Assembly (NCBI GenBank): GCA_017624735.1
Contig: JAGAMK010000069.1
Span: 19,765 to 83,764 of the forward strand
Length of the DNA stretch: 64,000 bases
Reading direction: 5' to 3'
Source of the DNA: Clostridia bacterium
GTDB lineage: Bacteria > Bacillota > Clostridia > Oscillospirales > Acutalibacteraceae
The notes beneath the pieces are model-generated. The model was not told the DNA's origin, searched no databases, and was given only the letters and a program-made list of their open reading frames with translations. Within the stretch, counting starts at the first letter, position 1. Each line of letters begins with the position of its first letter. Made by a program: the position numbers and the translations under genes. Positions 25,280-35,031 of this stretch are shown here, in pieces.

Positions 25280-26259
25280 TATTTGATAGCACCAACTTCT
25301 TTAAAGTACTTTTCTGCACCTGGATGGAAAGGAACAGTAATACCTGTAACTGCATATTCAAGGTCCATTTCTTTTGCCTTGTCATGCACATAGTTGTCCT
25401 TGTTTTCATAGATAGCCTTTGTAAGCTGGTAAACATCATCTTCACTGAGTTCGTTGCTTACGATAAATGTAGCCTTAACAGCAACTGTTGTAACCTCTCC
25501 AACACCCTTGTATGTCTCAGCAGGAACTGTGTATGCTGTATAGAAGCCGTAGCTTGACTGGAGCTTTGCAAGGTGTGCTTCATCCATACCAAGAAGAACT
25601 ATACCAGTTGTTGTTGAAAGGTCTGTAATAGCAACTGTTGGAGCACCTGCTGTGCAGAAGAATGCGTCAATCTTACCGTCTTTAAGTGCTTCTGCAGAAG
25701 CCTGGAAGCTAAGGTTCTGCTTGTCAATATCATTAAATGTAATGTCGTAAGCACCGAGAATCTGCTGAGCATTGAATTCAACACCTGAGCCACTATCACC
25801 AACAGAAACCTTCTTACCTTTAAGGTCAGCAATTGACTTAATACCAGAATCAGCGCGTGCAACTACCTGACAAACTTCAGCATATACAGCACCAAGAGTA
25901 GAGAAAGACTGGATTTTGCCATCTTTTTCGAAAAGTGATGTTCCGTTATAAGCATAGTCCATAACGTCGTTCTGAACGATAGCCATGTCAACAATACCAT
26001 CATCAATATCAAGGATGTTAGCTTTTGAAGCACCTGATGATTGAACCATAAGCTGTGCGCCTGTTTTTTCTTTGATAGTAGTGGAAACAACATTACAGAA
26101 ACCATAGTATGTACCTGTTGAACCGCCTGAACCTACATTGATTTTAAGTGCAGAAAGGTCGCCACCTGTTGATGCAGGCTTCTTATCGCCACAAGCTGTG
26201 AAGAAAACAGATGTGAAAACAAGAATTAATGCAAGAACTATTACTAATCTTTTTTTCAT
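25279..26259 (-). CDS. TAXI family TRAP transporter solute-binding lipoprotein
   Basis: A 326-residue lipoprotein with signal peptide and lipobox (VFFTAC, Cys at about residue 23). INVGSGGSTGTYYGFCNVVSTTI is the TAXI N-terminal signature, followed by the VGDSGSGVEFNAQQIL and AFFCTAGAPTVAITDL segments. Anchored outside the membrane, it would bind a small solute and hand it to the fused permease. It is the first gene of a three-gene operon with its own promoter. Ligand is unknown; other TAXI proteins bind glutamate or carboxylic acids. Confidence 0.92.
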   Translation of the reverse strand: MKKRLVIVLALILVFTSVFFTACGDKKPASTGGDLSALKINVGSGGSTGTYYGFCNVVSTTIKEKTGAQLMVQSSGASKANILDIDDGIVDMAIVQNDVMDYAYNGTSLFEKDGKIQSFSTLGAVYAEVCQVVARADSGIKSIADLKGKKVSVGDSGSGVEFNAQQILGAYDITFNDIDKQNLSFQASAEALKDGKIDAFFCTAGAPTVAITDLSTTTGIVLLGMDEAHLAKLQSSYGFYTAYTVPAETYKGVGEVTTVAVKATFIVSNELSEDDVYQLTKAIYENKDNYVHDKAKEMDLEYAVTGITVPFHPGAEKYFKEVGAIK

Positions 26260-26315
26260 AAAAATCCTCCTATTTATCGTGAATAAAATCTATCCGCGAA
26301 TATATATTTGTCAAT

Positions 26316-26344
26316 ATTATACAATGTAATGTAAAATTATGCAA
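26316..26344 (-). promoter_or_regulatory. Promoter of the TAXI-TRAP operon
   Basis: Minus-strand TTGCAT, 17-base spacer, TATAAT, about 57 bases before the start codon. Confidence 0.68.
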
Positions 26345-26383
26345 GAGTTATGAATAAATTTGTTTATACATATTATATATACA

Positions 26384-26590
26384 TTAATTTTTATTCTTCA
26401 AGCTGCTGCCCAAAACGTCAGAGGTTTCTGAAATACCACTGTCGTAGAGATTTACAGGAGCCAAAAACATAGTTACTCCAATTGAGTTGATAATACCAGC
26501 AAAAAACAAAATAAGGAAATTCTTAAATCTTAATTCCTATAAATCTTTAATTATGTTATCTTTTGCTTTCTTTATATTAATCTTTTTCAT
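26384..26590 (-). pseudogene. Remnant of a YitT-family membrane protein gene
   Basis: With GAGGTC upstream, an ATG at 26590 opens 17 codons, then an in-frame TAG (26537-26539). The same frame continues with LRFKNFLILFFAGIINSIG and VTMFLAPVNLYDSGIS, the N-terminal first helix and loop of YitT/DUF2179 proteins, and ends at a TAA (26384) after about 68 codons. YitT proteins have about 280 residues, so more than three quarters is gone. The in-frame stop plus truncation indicate a decayed gene. It is too short to have been listed as an open frame. Confidence 0.75.
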
Positions 26591-26651
26591 TATTGACCTC
26601 CAAAAAGATTTTCGTATATTTAGTATATCATAAAAAAAAGGTGCAAACTTG

Positions 26652-26680
26652 TTGACTTTATTGCTTTAATGTGATAAAAT
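26652..26680 (+). promoter_or_regulatory. Promoter of azlCD
   Basis: TTGACT, 17-base spacer, TAAAAT. The -10 box overlaps a GTG at 26671, so that codon cannot be the translation start of azlC. Confidence 0.72.
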
Positions 26681-26697
26681 CGTCAATGGTGATAATC

Positions 26698-27426
26698 TTG
26701 GAAAAGCAAAATACATATAAAGCCGCCTATAATGCGGCTTTTCCACATACAATACCCGTAATGACAGGCTATCTTTTTATAGGTATAGCCTTTGGAGTTA
26801 TGTTTGCAGATAAAGGCTATAATTTTTTGTGGGCAGGGCTTATGAGTTTGCTTGTTTATGCAGGGTCAGGTCAATATCTTGCCGTTAATTTCTTTGACCC
26901 GTCAGTAAGTTTCCTCCAAGTTATATTCTTAACTTTCATGGTAAATGTGCGTCATATTTTTTACGGACTTTCTTTGCTTGACAAATTTAAAGTTTCAGGT
27001 AAGAAAAAGCCTTATATGATTTTTTCTCTTACAGACGAGACATATTCTCTTTATTTCCTTACAAAAACACCACCTGATGTTGATGAAGGAAAGTTTTTGT
27101 TTGCACTTTCAACATTGAATCAATCCTATTGGATTATTGGTTCGATGATTGGTGCTTTAGCAGGAACACTTATTCCATTCAATTCAAAGGGAATTGATTT
27201 TGCTATGACAGCATTGTTTATTGTAATCTTCGTTGAACAGTGGTTTGAAAAGAAAAACCGCTTTCCTGCAATTGTCGGTGTTGTTGCAAGTCTGATTTGC
27301 TTGTTGATTTTCGGCAAAGACAGTTTCATTCTGCCGTCAATGATAGTAATTATGGTTATTCTTCTTTCAAATCATAGAATTGAGGAGAAAAAGAACAAAA
27401 CAGGGGAGGTAGAAAACGATGACTAA
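26698..27426 (+). CDS. azlC: AzlC family branched-chain amino acid exporter, large subunit
   Basis: A 242-residue membrane protein with about seven helices. GYLFIGIAFGVMFADKG, LLVYAGSGQYLAVNFF and LTFMVNVRHIFYGLSLLDKFK are the AzlC signature. With AzlD it exports branched-chain amino acids and analogues. I take TTG 26698 as the start: the promoter -10 box lies at 26675-26680, and GGTGAT sits five bases upstream of this TTG. It overlaps azlD by eight bases. The C-terminal tail is charged (EEKKNKTGEVENDD). Confidence 0.88.
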   Translation: MEKQNTYKAAYNAAFPHTIPVMTGYLFIGIAFGVMFADKGYNFLWAGLMSLLVYAGSGQYLAVNFFDPSVSFLQVIFLTFMVNVRHIFYGLSLLDKFKVSGKKKPYMIFSLTDETYSLYFLTKTPPDVDEGKFLFALSTLNQSYWIIGSMIGALAGTLIPFNSKGIDFAMTALFIVIFVEQWFEKKNRFPAIVGVVASLICLLIFGKDSFILPSMIVIMVILLSNHRIEEKKNKTGEVENDD

Positions 27427-27763
27427 TCTTCCCGTTTCATTCTGGCGGTCAGTTATTATAATAGTATTGGTAGCACTCACAACTCTTGCGACCCGCGCAA
27501 TTCCTTTTATTCTTTTTCCCGAGGGCAAAAAGATACCAAAAGCCGTGGAGTATCTCGGCAAAGTTCTTCCACCTGCGGTTATTGGTATGCTTGTGGTGTA
27601 TTGTTTTAAATCAGTTAATCCATTTTCTTTTCCATTTGGAATTCCCGAACTCATTGCAGGTGTAGTTGTAGTTGTTCTTCATGTTTGGAAAAGAAATAAT
27701 CTGTTAAGCATAGGCACAGGTACAGTTTTATACATGGTGCTTGTTCAGTATATATTTGTATAA
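27419..27763 (+). CDS. azlD: AzlD family transporter, small subunit
   Basis: A 114-residue protein with four helices, the small partner of AzlC. TLATRAIPFILFPEGKKIPKA near residue 20 and YLGKVLPPAVIGMLVVYCFK are typical. The start overlaps the end of azlC by eight bases in another frame, with GGGGAGG upstream, so both proteins are probably made in equal amounts. A terminator follows. Confidence 0.88.
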   Translation: MTNLPVSFWRSVIIIVLVALTTLATRAIPFILFPEGKKIPKAVEYLGKVLPPAVIGMLVVYCFKSVNPFSFPFGIPELIAGVVVVVLHVWKRNNLLSIGTGTVLYMVLVQYIFV

Positions 27764-27781
27764 AGTGCATAATAATCAAAT

Positions 27782-27810
27782 GGCAGGGGATTTTCTCCTG
27801 CTATTTTTTT
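27782..27810 (+). terminator. Intrinsic terminator of azlCD
   Basis: GGCAGGGGA and TCTCCTGCT form a mostly paired stem around TTT, followed by TTTTTTT. Confidence 0.75.
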
Positions 27811-28103
27811 GTGTAAATTATTTTAAAAATGACTATATATAATAGTATAGGAAAAAATAGGAATAAATCATTGAATTAAGGCATAAAATACATAATGAAA
27901 CATTAAAGATTTATTATAAACTTGCAAAATTTTGTAACCATTTTGTAATAATTTAATGATTTTTTAAAAATCTTACAAAAATTTAAAAAGAAATATTAAA
28001 AAAAACACAATATATTGGGGTTGAAGAGGGTCTCTTTGGATATTAAGTCAAAAATTTACTTTGTTTTTTAGTGAATATATACAAAAAAATAATTTTAAAA
28101 AAT
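27811..28103. other. A+T-rich spacer, no gene
   Basis: Nearly pure A+T with homopolymer runs. No frame with a ribosome site and no conserved RNA element was recognised. It may be an UP-element-rich or structural region ahead of the YabE-like gene. Confidence 0.5.
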
Positions 28104-28132
28104 TTGACTTTTTTTAGGCACATGAATATAAT
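28104..28132 (+). promoter_or_regulatory. Promoter of the YabE-like gene
   Basis: TTGACT, 17-base spacer, TATAAT. Transcription from here gives a leader of about 120 bases. Confidence 0.72.
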
Positions 28133-28138
28133 TGGCAA

Positions 28139-28260
28139 GGTCACAAAGCGATAATAACGGTCGTGGTTTAGGTGTGTAGTATTTTTGCTTTTCCAAGTTT
28201 AAAGATATTACAAACCCCCGAAATATAATTGGGGTTAGCGCGGCTTATTAAAGGAGCAGA
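28139..28260 (+). promoter_or_regulatory. Structured leader of the YabE-like gene
   Basis: A 120-base leader, richer in G+C than the DNA before it. It has a hairpin AACCCC (28213-28218) with GGGGTT (28231-28236) 15 bases before the ribosome site. Related cell-wall genes are often under c-di-AMP (ydaO) riboswitches, but I could not fit that consensus. Its regulatory role is unknown. Confidence 0.4.
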
Positions 28261-28263
28261 ATG

Positions 28264-29526
28264 ATGAAAAAAGAAAACAAATGGTTTGCAAATACGACTC
28301 GTCGTGTAGTGTTACGAGTTGCTTTGCTTGTAGCAGTGATTGTAACTGCTATTTGCGCAGGCTCTGTATTTGCTGCCGCAAGTGAGACATATGTAGTTGA
28401 TATCTATGATGGCTCACAGGTAATAAGAGTCGAAACTTCAGAAATTGAAGCGGAGAAAGTAGTTGCCGAAGTAGGAATTCAGTTGTCAGAAAGGGATAAA
28501 CTCATTGTTGAGTATTTTAATCCTGGAAGAGACAGCAGAATTATTATTTGCCGAGAAAGTAATGTTAAGTTAATTTATCCAAACGGCGAAACACATGATA
28601 CCTTGTTTGCAGGGACTGTTGCAGAGCTTATCGATAGTGAGGGCGTAACACTCTTTAACGGTGCTTTTTTGAATGTCAACTTAAATGCTGTTGTGACAAA
28701 CAATTTAGAAATAGAATTATATGAAGCAAAACCTATTACAATTAATGTTGACGGCGAAAAAAGAACTGTTAAATCAATTGCTAAAACTGTTAGTGATTTG
28801 TTGAAAGAACAGAATATTGTTCTTGATAGTGATGATGAAACAAGCCCATCATTAAACACAGAGCTTTCTAAAGATATGGTTGTTGATGTTCTTCGAGTTG
28901 AATATGTGTCTCGTGAAGCAAAAGAAACTATACCTTTTGAAACAGAAACAATTAAATCTGCATTGTATTCTTTGGGTACATCAAAAGTAACCCAAAAGGG
29001 TGTAGAAGGTTCAAAAAATGTTGTATATAAGGATAAGGTTGTTAATGGTCAGGTATCATCATCAACTGTTATAAGTGAAACAGTTATAGATAAACCAGTT
29101 AAACAGATTGCAACAGTTGGTACTTATGTAAGTACTTCAAGCCTTGGTAACGGTAAAATTGAAAGAAATGGAAAACCAATTTCTGAAATTTCATTACCAT
29201 CTAAATATACAATTGGCGAAAACAATGTTCCAACAGAGTATAAATATACTATATCAGGCAGAGCAGCAGCTTATTGTATTCCTGGTGGTATTACATCAAC
29301 AGGTAAACCTGCTAAACCGGGTTATATTGCAGTAAATCCAAAACAAATTCCTTATGGAACAGAAATGTGGATTGTTTCAAATGATGGTGTTGTTTATGGT
29401 TATGCAATTGCAGCCGATACAGGTGGATTTGTTAAGCACGGATATTTCACATGTGACCTTTATATGAATACTGAAGACCAGTGTATTCAGTGGGGTGACA
29501 GAGGTGTTACAATTTATGTTTTATAA
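28264..29526 (+). CDS. YabE-like cell-wall protein (DUF348 - G5 - 3D domains)
   Basis: A 420-residue exported protein. After a basic N-terminus and one helix (about 15-38, ending FAAAS) come DUF348 ubiquitin-like repeats (about 40-195), a G5 domain (about 200-275, with ETIPFETETIKS) and a C-terminal 3D domain (about 325-420). The order is that of YabE/Rpf-like wall hydrolases, which cut peptidoglycan. In the 3D domain ADTGG and CDLYM keep their Asp, but the first Asp of the usual VDPxxIPxGT is Asn here (VNPKQIPYGT). AAGGAG is seven bases before the second of two ATGs, which I prefer. Confidence 0.85.
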   Translation: MKKENKWFANTTRRVVLRVALLVAVIVTAICAGSVFAAASETYVVDIYDGSQVIRVETSEIEAEKVVAEVGIQLSERDKLIVEYFNPGRDSRIIICRESNVKLIYPNGETHDTLFAGTVAELIDSEGVTLFNGAFLNVNLNAVVTNNLEIELYEAKPITINVDGEKRTVKSIAKTVSDLLKEQNIVLDSDDETSPSLNTELSKDMVVDVLRVEYVSREAKETIPFETETIKSALYSLGTSKVTQKGVEGSKNVVYKDKVVNGQVSSSTVISETVIDKPVKQIATVGTYVSTSSLGNGKIERNGKPISEISLPSKYTIGENNVPTEYKYTISGRAAAYCIPGGITSTGKPAKPGYIAVNPKQIPYGTEMWIVSNDGVVYGYAIAADTGGFVKHGYFTCDLYMNTEDQCIQWGDRGVTIYVL

Positions 29527-29532
29527 TTAATG

Positions 29533-29562
29533 AAAAAGAGAGTTTAAAAACTCTCTTTTTTT
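29533..29562 (+). terminator. Intrinsic terminator of the YabE-like gene
   Basis: AAAGAGAGTTT and AAACTCTCTTT around AA, followed by a T-run. Confidence 0.85.
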
Positions 29563-29623
29563 ATTGCTTTTCAATATGTTTATGATAAAATATAAATAGA
29601 ATTATGCTTTGGAGTGGGAAGAT

Positions 29624-30202
29624 ATGAAAGCTGTAAGAGAATTACCAATAGGCTATAAAGAGATTTTTTCTGTTAATCTTCAAAAAGACAAGAAAATAGC
29701 AATAATTATAAATGCTGTAGCAATTCTAATTGGTGTGTTAATGGCTGTTCCTATGAATTTTTATATACCTATAACAACACTATTTGACTTTTCACAAGGA
29801 GTGAAAAACTATTTTGCAAGGTTTATTGTTTTAATGCTATCTATGATTGCGTATTTAATTCTTCATGAGGCGGTCCATGGTGTTGCAATGAAAATATGTG
29901 GCACAAAAAAAGTGAAATACGGTTTTACGGGATTGTATGCTTATGCGGGTAGTGATGATTTTTACGGAAAAAAGAGTTATATTTTTATTGCTCTTGCACC
30001 TGTTGTGCTTTGGGGAGTTGTTTTGGCTGTTATAAATTGTTTTGTATCAGCAAACTGGTTTTGGGTTGTTTATTTTATTCAGATATCTAATATCAGTGGA
30101 GCAGCAGGAGATTTTTATGTAACTGCTAAGTTTTCAAAAATGCCTGACGATATTCTAGTGCAGGATTGTGGCGTTGGAATGACTGTTTATTCTGCTGAAT
30201 AA
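29624..30202 (+). CDS. DUF3267 putative membrane zinc metalloprotease
   Basis: A 192-residue membrane protein with four probable helices. Within the second helix it has ILHEAVHGVAM, an HExxH-type metal site, and near the end ISGAAGDFYVTAKFSKMP where GD could supply a third ligand. This is the DUF3267 arrangement, similar to site-2 proteases. The substrate is unknown. I use ATG 29624 with GGAG nine bases upstream; the frame also opens at a TTG five codons earlier that would overlap that site. It is 21 bases upstream of nnr and may share its transcript. Confidence 0.82.
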   Translation: MKAVRELPIGYKEIFSVNLQKDKKIAIIINAVAILIGVLMAVPMNFYIPITTLFDFSQGVKNYFARFIVLMLSMIAYLILHEAVHGVAMKICGTKKVKYGFTGLYAYAGSDDFYGKKSYIFIALAPVVLWGVVLAVINCFVSANWFWVVYFIQISNISGAAGDFYVTAKFSKMPDDILVQDCGVGMTVYSAE

Positions 30203-30223
30203 TTTTTATTATGGAGTTTTTTT

Positions 30224-31759
30224 ATGAGAGTATTAACTGTTGAAGAAACAAGAAAAGTTGAAAGATTAGCCAATGAATATGGCGTGTCATATATGCAACT
30301 AATGGAGAATGCAGGAGCATATTGTGCAAGAATAATCCGTAAAACTTTTGAGAATACAAACAAACGCAATGTTCTTGTGGTTTGTGGCAAAGGTAGAAAT
30401 GGCGGAGATGGCTTTGTCATTGCAAGAAAACTATATGAAAACGGTTATAACGTTACTGTTATGATGGCGATGGGACTCCCTACGGATGATTTATCATCTG
30501 ATATGCTTTCAAGAGTACGAGCATTAGGGATTAATGTTGTTTATTATGAAAACTCTTCAACAGCAGAAAAATATTTTGAAAAAGCACATATTATAGTTGA
30601 TTGTGTTTTTGGCATCGGTTTTAGGGGTGAGCCTAACGAAAATTGTAAAAAGCTTTTTACGAGAATAAATAATTCTCCTGCAACTGTTGTTAGTGTGGAT
30701 ATTCCAAGTGGACTTGAGGGAGATAACAACGAAGTAAATAGCATCTGTGTTTCGGCAGATATAACAATTGCAGTTCTTGTTTTAAAACCTGTTCATGTGT
30801 TAAGACCATCAATGGAAAAGTGCGGAAATGTTGTTTTGGCTCCGCTGAATATACCTGACAGATGCTATGAGAGTGTGTCAGCAGCCTTATTTACAATAAA
30901 TCGTGATGAGATTAAATCATTTTTCAATAAAAGAAATCCTCAAAGTCATAAGGGTGATTATGGTACAGTCCTTGTTATTGGTGGAAGCTATGAAATGCCC
31001 AATGCTGCATATTTTGCATCACAGGCTGCTGTTAATAGTGGTGCAGGTCTTGTAAAGGTCGCTTTTCCAGTGGTGGCATATAATGCTATATCACCAAAGA
31101 CTTTTGAACAGATTTTAGTACCACTTGAAAGTAATAAATCAGGCAGAATTTCGCAGAATTCGGTAAAACGAATTGAGAAGGAACTTGAAAATTGCTCCTG
31201 TGTGGTTGTTGGCTGTGGTATGGGAAACGATGAAGATACAAAAGCTGTCACGGAGTATGTTATAAGAAACTCCCAAGTTCCTGTAATTCTTGATGCAGAC
31301 GGAATAAATTGCATAAAAGATAATATAGATATAATAGACAGTGCAAAAGCACCGATTATCTTAACTCCTCATCCAAAAGAGATGTCAAGAATAACCGGAC
31401 TTGAGGTGAGTGAAATTCAGGAAAATAGATTGAAGGCAGTTAATGACTTTACAAAATCACATAATTGTATTCTTGTTCTTAAAGGTGCATCCACACTTGT
31501 GGGAAGTTCAGAATTCGATGATGTTTATGTGAATATGAGTGGTAATGCAGGGATGGCAACAGGTGGTAGCGGTGATGTTCTTGCCGGTATTATTGCATCT
31601 TTCGTAGCTCAAAAAGTGGATGCTTTTAAAAGTGCTATTGCTGGAGTTAATATTCACGGTGTCGCAGGTGATTCGGTAACTGAAAAGTATTCTATGATGG
31701 GTAATACACCAACACTTATGTTGAGTGAATTGCCAACAACTCTCAAAAATTTTGAATAA
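30224..31759 (+). CDS. nnr: Bifunctional NAD(P)H-hydrate epimerase / ADP-dependent dehydratase
   Basis: A 511-residue repair enzyme with two domains. Residues 1 to about 210 are the YjeF_N epimerase (QLMENAGAYCARII, VVCGKGRNGGDGFVIARKL, VSVDIPSGLEGD). Residues about 230-511 are the ribokinase-like dehydratase (HKGDYGTVLVIGGS, LTPHPKEMSRITG, and the catalytic NAGMATGGSGDVLAGI). It restores damaged NADHX/NADPHX to NAD(P)H. GGAG precedes the ATG. The lipoprotein gene follows after 11 bases. Confidence 0.95.
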   Translation: MRVLTVEETRKVERLANEYGVSYMQLMENAGAYCARIIRKTFENTNKRNVLVVCGKGRNGGDGFVIARKLYENGYNVTVMMAMGLPTDDLSSDMLSRVRALGINVVYYENSSTAEKYFEKAHIIVDCVFGIGFRGEPNENCKKLFTRINNSPATVVSVDIPSGLEGDNNEVNSICVSADITIAVLVLKPVHVLRPSMEKCGNVVLAPLNIPDRCYESVSAALFTINRDEIKSFFNKRNPQSHKGDYGTVLVIGGSYEMPNAAYFASQAAVNSGAGLVKVAFPVVAYNAISPKTFEQILVPLESNKSGRISQNSVKRIEKELENCSCVVVGCGMGNDEDTKAVTEYVIRNSQVPVILDADGINCIKDNIDIIDSAKAPIILTPHPKEMSRITGLEVSEIQENRLKAVNDFTKSHNCILVLKGASTLVGSSEFDDVYVNMSGNAGMATGGSGDVLAGIIASFVAQKVDAFKSAIAGVNIHGVAGDSVTEKYSMMGNTPTLMLSELPTTLKNFE

Positions 31760-31770
31760 GGTATTTACTT

Positions 31771-32268
31771 ATGAAAAAGCTTCTTTGTTTTCTTTTGTGT
31801 ATTTTTCTATTGCACGGATGTGAAAATAAAAAGGAAGTTGAAAATAAAATCCCTGACTTTTATGGATTTAAAACAGTAATAAATACTACAATAAATGATG
31901 TCAAAATCAGTGCAAAAGCAGAATACGAGTCTTTTGATAAATTGGTTTTGACATTTTCTTTGCCCGAAAGTGTAAACGGTATGCAAATTGTCCTTGAAAA
32001 TGGTGAATATACGTTGACTTATGATGATTTGACTTTTTCTTTATCGAAAAACAGTGTGCCATTCAGTATGATTTGTGAGATAGTTAGAGCCTGTGCTGAA
32101 GGTATCAAATCTGCAACATATCAAGACATAATTTACATTTTTTCATCCAATGGACATATATATAAACTGACAACGGATGAATTGAATAATTTTCAAAAAC
32201 TCGTAGTGGACGAAACTTATACAATCAACTTTGAAAATTTTGAATATATAATGGGACATACTGAATAG
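31771..32268 (+). CDS. Small lipoprotein of unknown function
   Basis: A 165-residue protein with a short signal peptide and lipobox LLHGC (Cys17), so it should be tethered outside the membrane. The mature part is acidic and beta-rich (VNGMQIVLENGEYTLTYDDL). I do not recognise a named domain; similar lipoproteins occur next to nnr/alr in Clostridia, from memory. A distantly similar protein in size and design is encoded at 42064-42543. It probably belongs to the nnr transcript. Confidence 0.75.
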   Translation: MKKLLCFLLCIFLLHGCENKKEVENKIPDFYGFKTVINTTINDVKISAKAEYESFDKLVLTFSLPESVNGMQIVLENGEYTLTYDDLTFSLSKNSVPFSMICEIVRACAEGIKSATYQDIIYIFSSNGHIYKLTTDELNNFQKLVVDETYTINFENFEYIMGHTE

Positions 32269-32297
32269 TTTAAGAATAAAATATATTACTCCCTGTT

Positions 32298-32339
32298 TTT
32301 TTACCTTTAATGTTTATTTTTACAAAATCAAGGTAAAAA
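32298..32339. promoter_or_regulatory. Inverted repeat upstream of mazF
   Basis: TTTTTACCTT and AAGGTAAAAA, perfect 10-bp arms, 22-base loop, ending 24 bases before the mazF start. It could be a weak terminator of the preceding transcript or a binding site for a regulator. Confidence 0.5.
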
Positions 32340-32363
32340 TAATTGTGTAAGGAGTGATATTTA

Positions 32364-32708
32364 ATGAATGTAAAAAGAGGGGACATATATTACGCCGATT
32401 TAAGTCCTGTTGTAGGTTCTGAACAAGGTGGAGTCCGACCTGTACTTATAGTGCAAAATGATGTTGGTAATAAGTATAGTCCAACTGTTATAGCAGCGGC
32501 AATTACGAGTCAGCAGGATAAATCAAGAATGCCAACGCATATAAATGTGAATGGGGATGCTTGTGGACTCAGTAAAGATTCAGTTGTTTTGCTTGAACAG
32601 GTCAGAACGATAGATAAACAAAGATTAAAAGAGAGAATGGGTAATCTATCCAATTCGGATATGAACAAAATAAACAGAGCACTTACAGTAAGCTTTGGAT
32701 TAATGTGA
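32364..32708 (+). CDS. mazF: MazF/PemK-type endoribonuclease toxin (NdoA-like)
   Basis: A 114-residue member of the MazF/PemK family, closest in pattern to Bacillus Ndo[32 protein letters not shown] near the N-terminus holds the catalytic Arg, and [14 protein letters not shown] with the later [14 protein letters not shown] complete the fold. It cuts single-stranded RNA at short motifs as a growth regulator. The normal partner, a small MazE-like antitoxin just upstream, is missing: the 95 bases before it have no frame, and the gene before that is a lipoprotein. GGAGTG precedes the ATG. Confidence 0.92.
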   Translation: MNVKRGDIYYADLSPVVGSEQGGVRPVLIVQNDVGNKYSPTVIAAAITSQQDKSRMPTHINVNGDACGLSKDSVVLLEQVRTIDKQRLKERMGNLSNSDMNKINRALTVSFGLM

Positions 32709-32728
32709 AAATAACAGAACAATGTGCA

Positions 32729-32751
32729 GGGGACGATGCCCACATCGTCCC
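32729..32751. repeat. 23-bp palindromic repeat, copy 2
   Basis: Arms GGGACGATG and CATCGTCCC around CCCA, the same loop as the copy at 20441-20463. The two differences lie at facing positions of the stem (G-C there, A-T here), so pairing is kept. It follows mazF and may act as a terminator-like hairpin. Confidence 0.75.
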
Positions 32752-32795
32752 GTAATTTTTATATATTAAATAATTGTTAAATTTACATAAAACAC

Positions 32796-32824
32796 TTGAC
32801 TATATGGAAAAAAGTGGCTAAAAT
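32796..32824 (+). promoter_or_regulatory. Sigma-A promoter of groESL
   Basis: TTGACT, 17-base spacer, TAAAAT. The transcription start falls inside the CIRCE element. Confidence 0.85.
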
Positions 32825-32828
32825 ATAA

Positions 32829-32855
32829 TTAGCACTCGAAAGGTTAGAGTGCTAA
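32829..32855. promoter_or_regulatory. CIRCE operator (HrcA binding site)
   Basis: TTAGCACTC - 9 bases - GAGTGCTAA, an exact match to the CIRCE consensus, overlapping the start of groESL transcription. It predicts repression by HrcA and induction on heat or protein-folding stress. hrcA itself is not in the window. Confidence 0.96.
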
Positions 32856-32886
32856 ATTTTGTATTTATTAATCTTTCAGGAGGTAA

Positions 32887-33177
<291 letters not shown>

Positions 33178-33187
33178 GGAGGGCTAA

Positions 33188-34828
<1,641 letters not shown>

Positions 34829-35000
34829 TAATTCGTAATTATTAATGTGTAATTCGTAATTAAATAATTAATTCTGTAGGGCGGGGTCTTGACTCCGTCC
34901 GTTTTTATCGAGTGGTGGCAGGCTTCCATGCCTGCCTTTGTCATTCTGAGCGTAGCGAAGAATCTCATTAAATGTTGATTTTATCACTTAATAGGTATAT
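34829..35000. repeat. Intergenic repeat mosaic after groEL
   Basis: Three repeat types lie in a row: tandem-like AATTCGTAATTA blocks (34830-34860), an imperfect palindrome GGCGGGGTCTTGACTCCGTC (34880-34899), the 21-bp palindromic repeat at 34915-34935, and a CATTCTGAGCG...GAAGAATCT motif (34942-34965) seen again at 35486-35509. No coding frame is supported. Confidence 0.65.
34915..34935. repeat. 21-bp palindromic repeat, copy 1
   Basis: GTGGCAGGC-TTCCAT-GCCTGC; stem GGCAGGC/GCCTGCC with a 6-base loop. The copy at 39962-39982 is identical over 21 bases. Confidence 0.8.
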
Positions 35001-35031
35001 AATTAAACTATAATCCAAAGGAGTTGACATT

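Noticed and set aside
26671-26697. GTG start of azlC at 26671
   Set aside because: It overlaps the -10 box of the promoter, so it would not be in the mRNA. TTG 26698 has a ribosome site.
28139-28260. c-di-AMP (ydaO) riboswitch before the YabE-like gene
   Set aside because: Expected from the gene type, but the conserved GGGGUGAA and CAGCUAACCUC elements are missing.
32269-32363. MazE-type antitoxin gene before mazF
   Set aside because: All frames in these 95 bases are interrupted. Only the inverted repeat remains.
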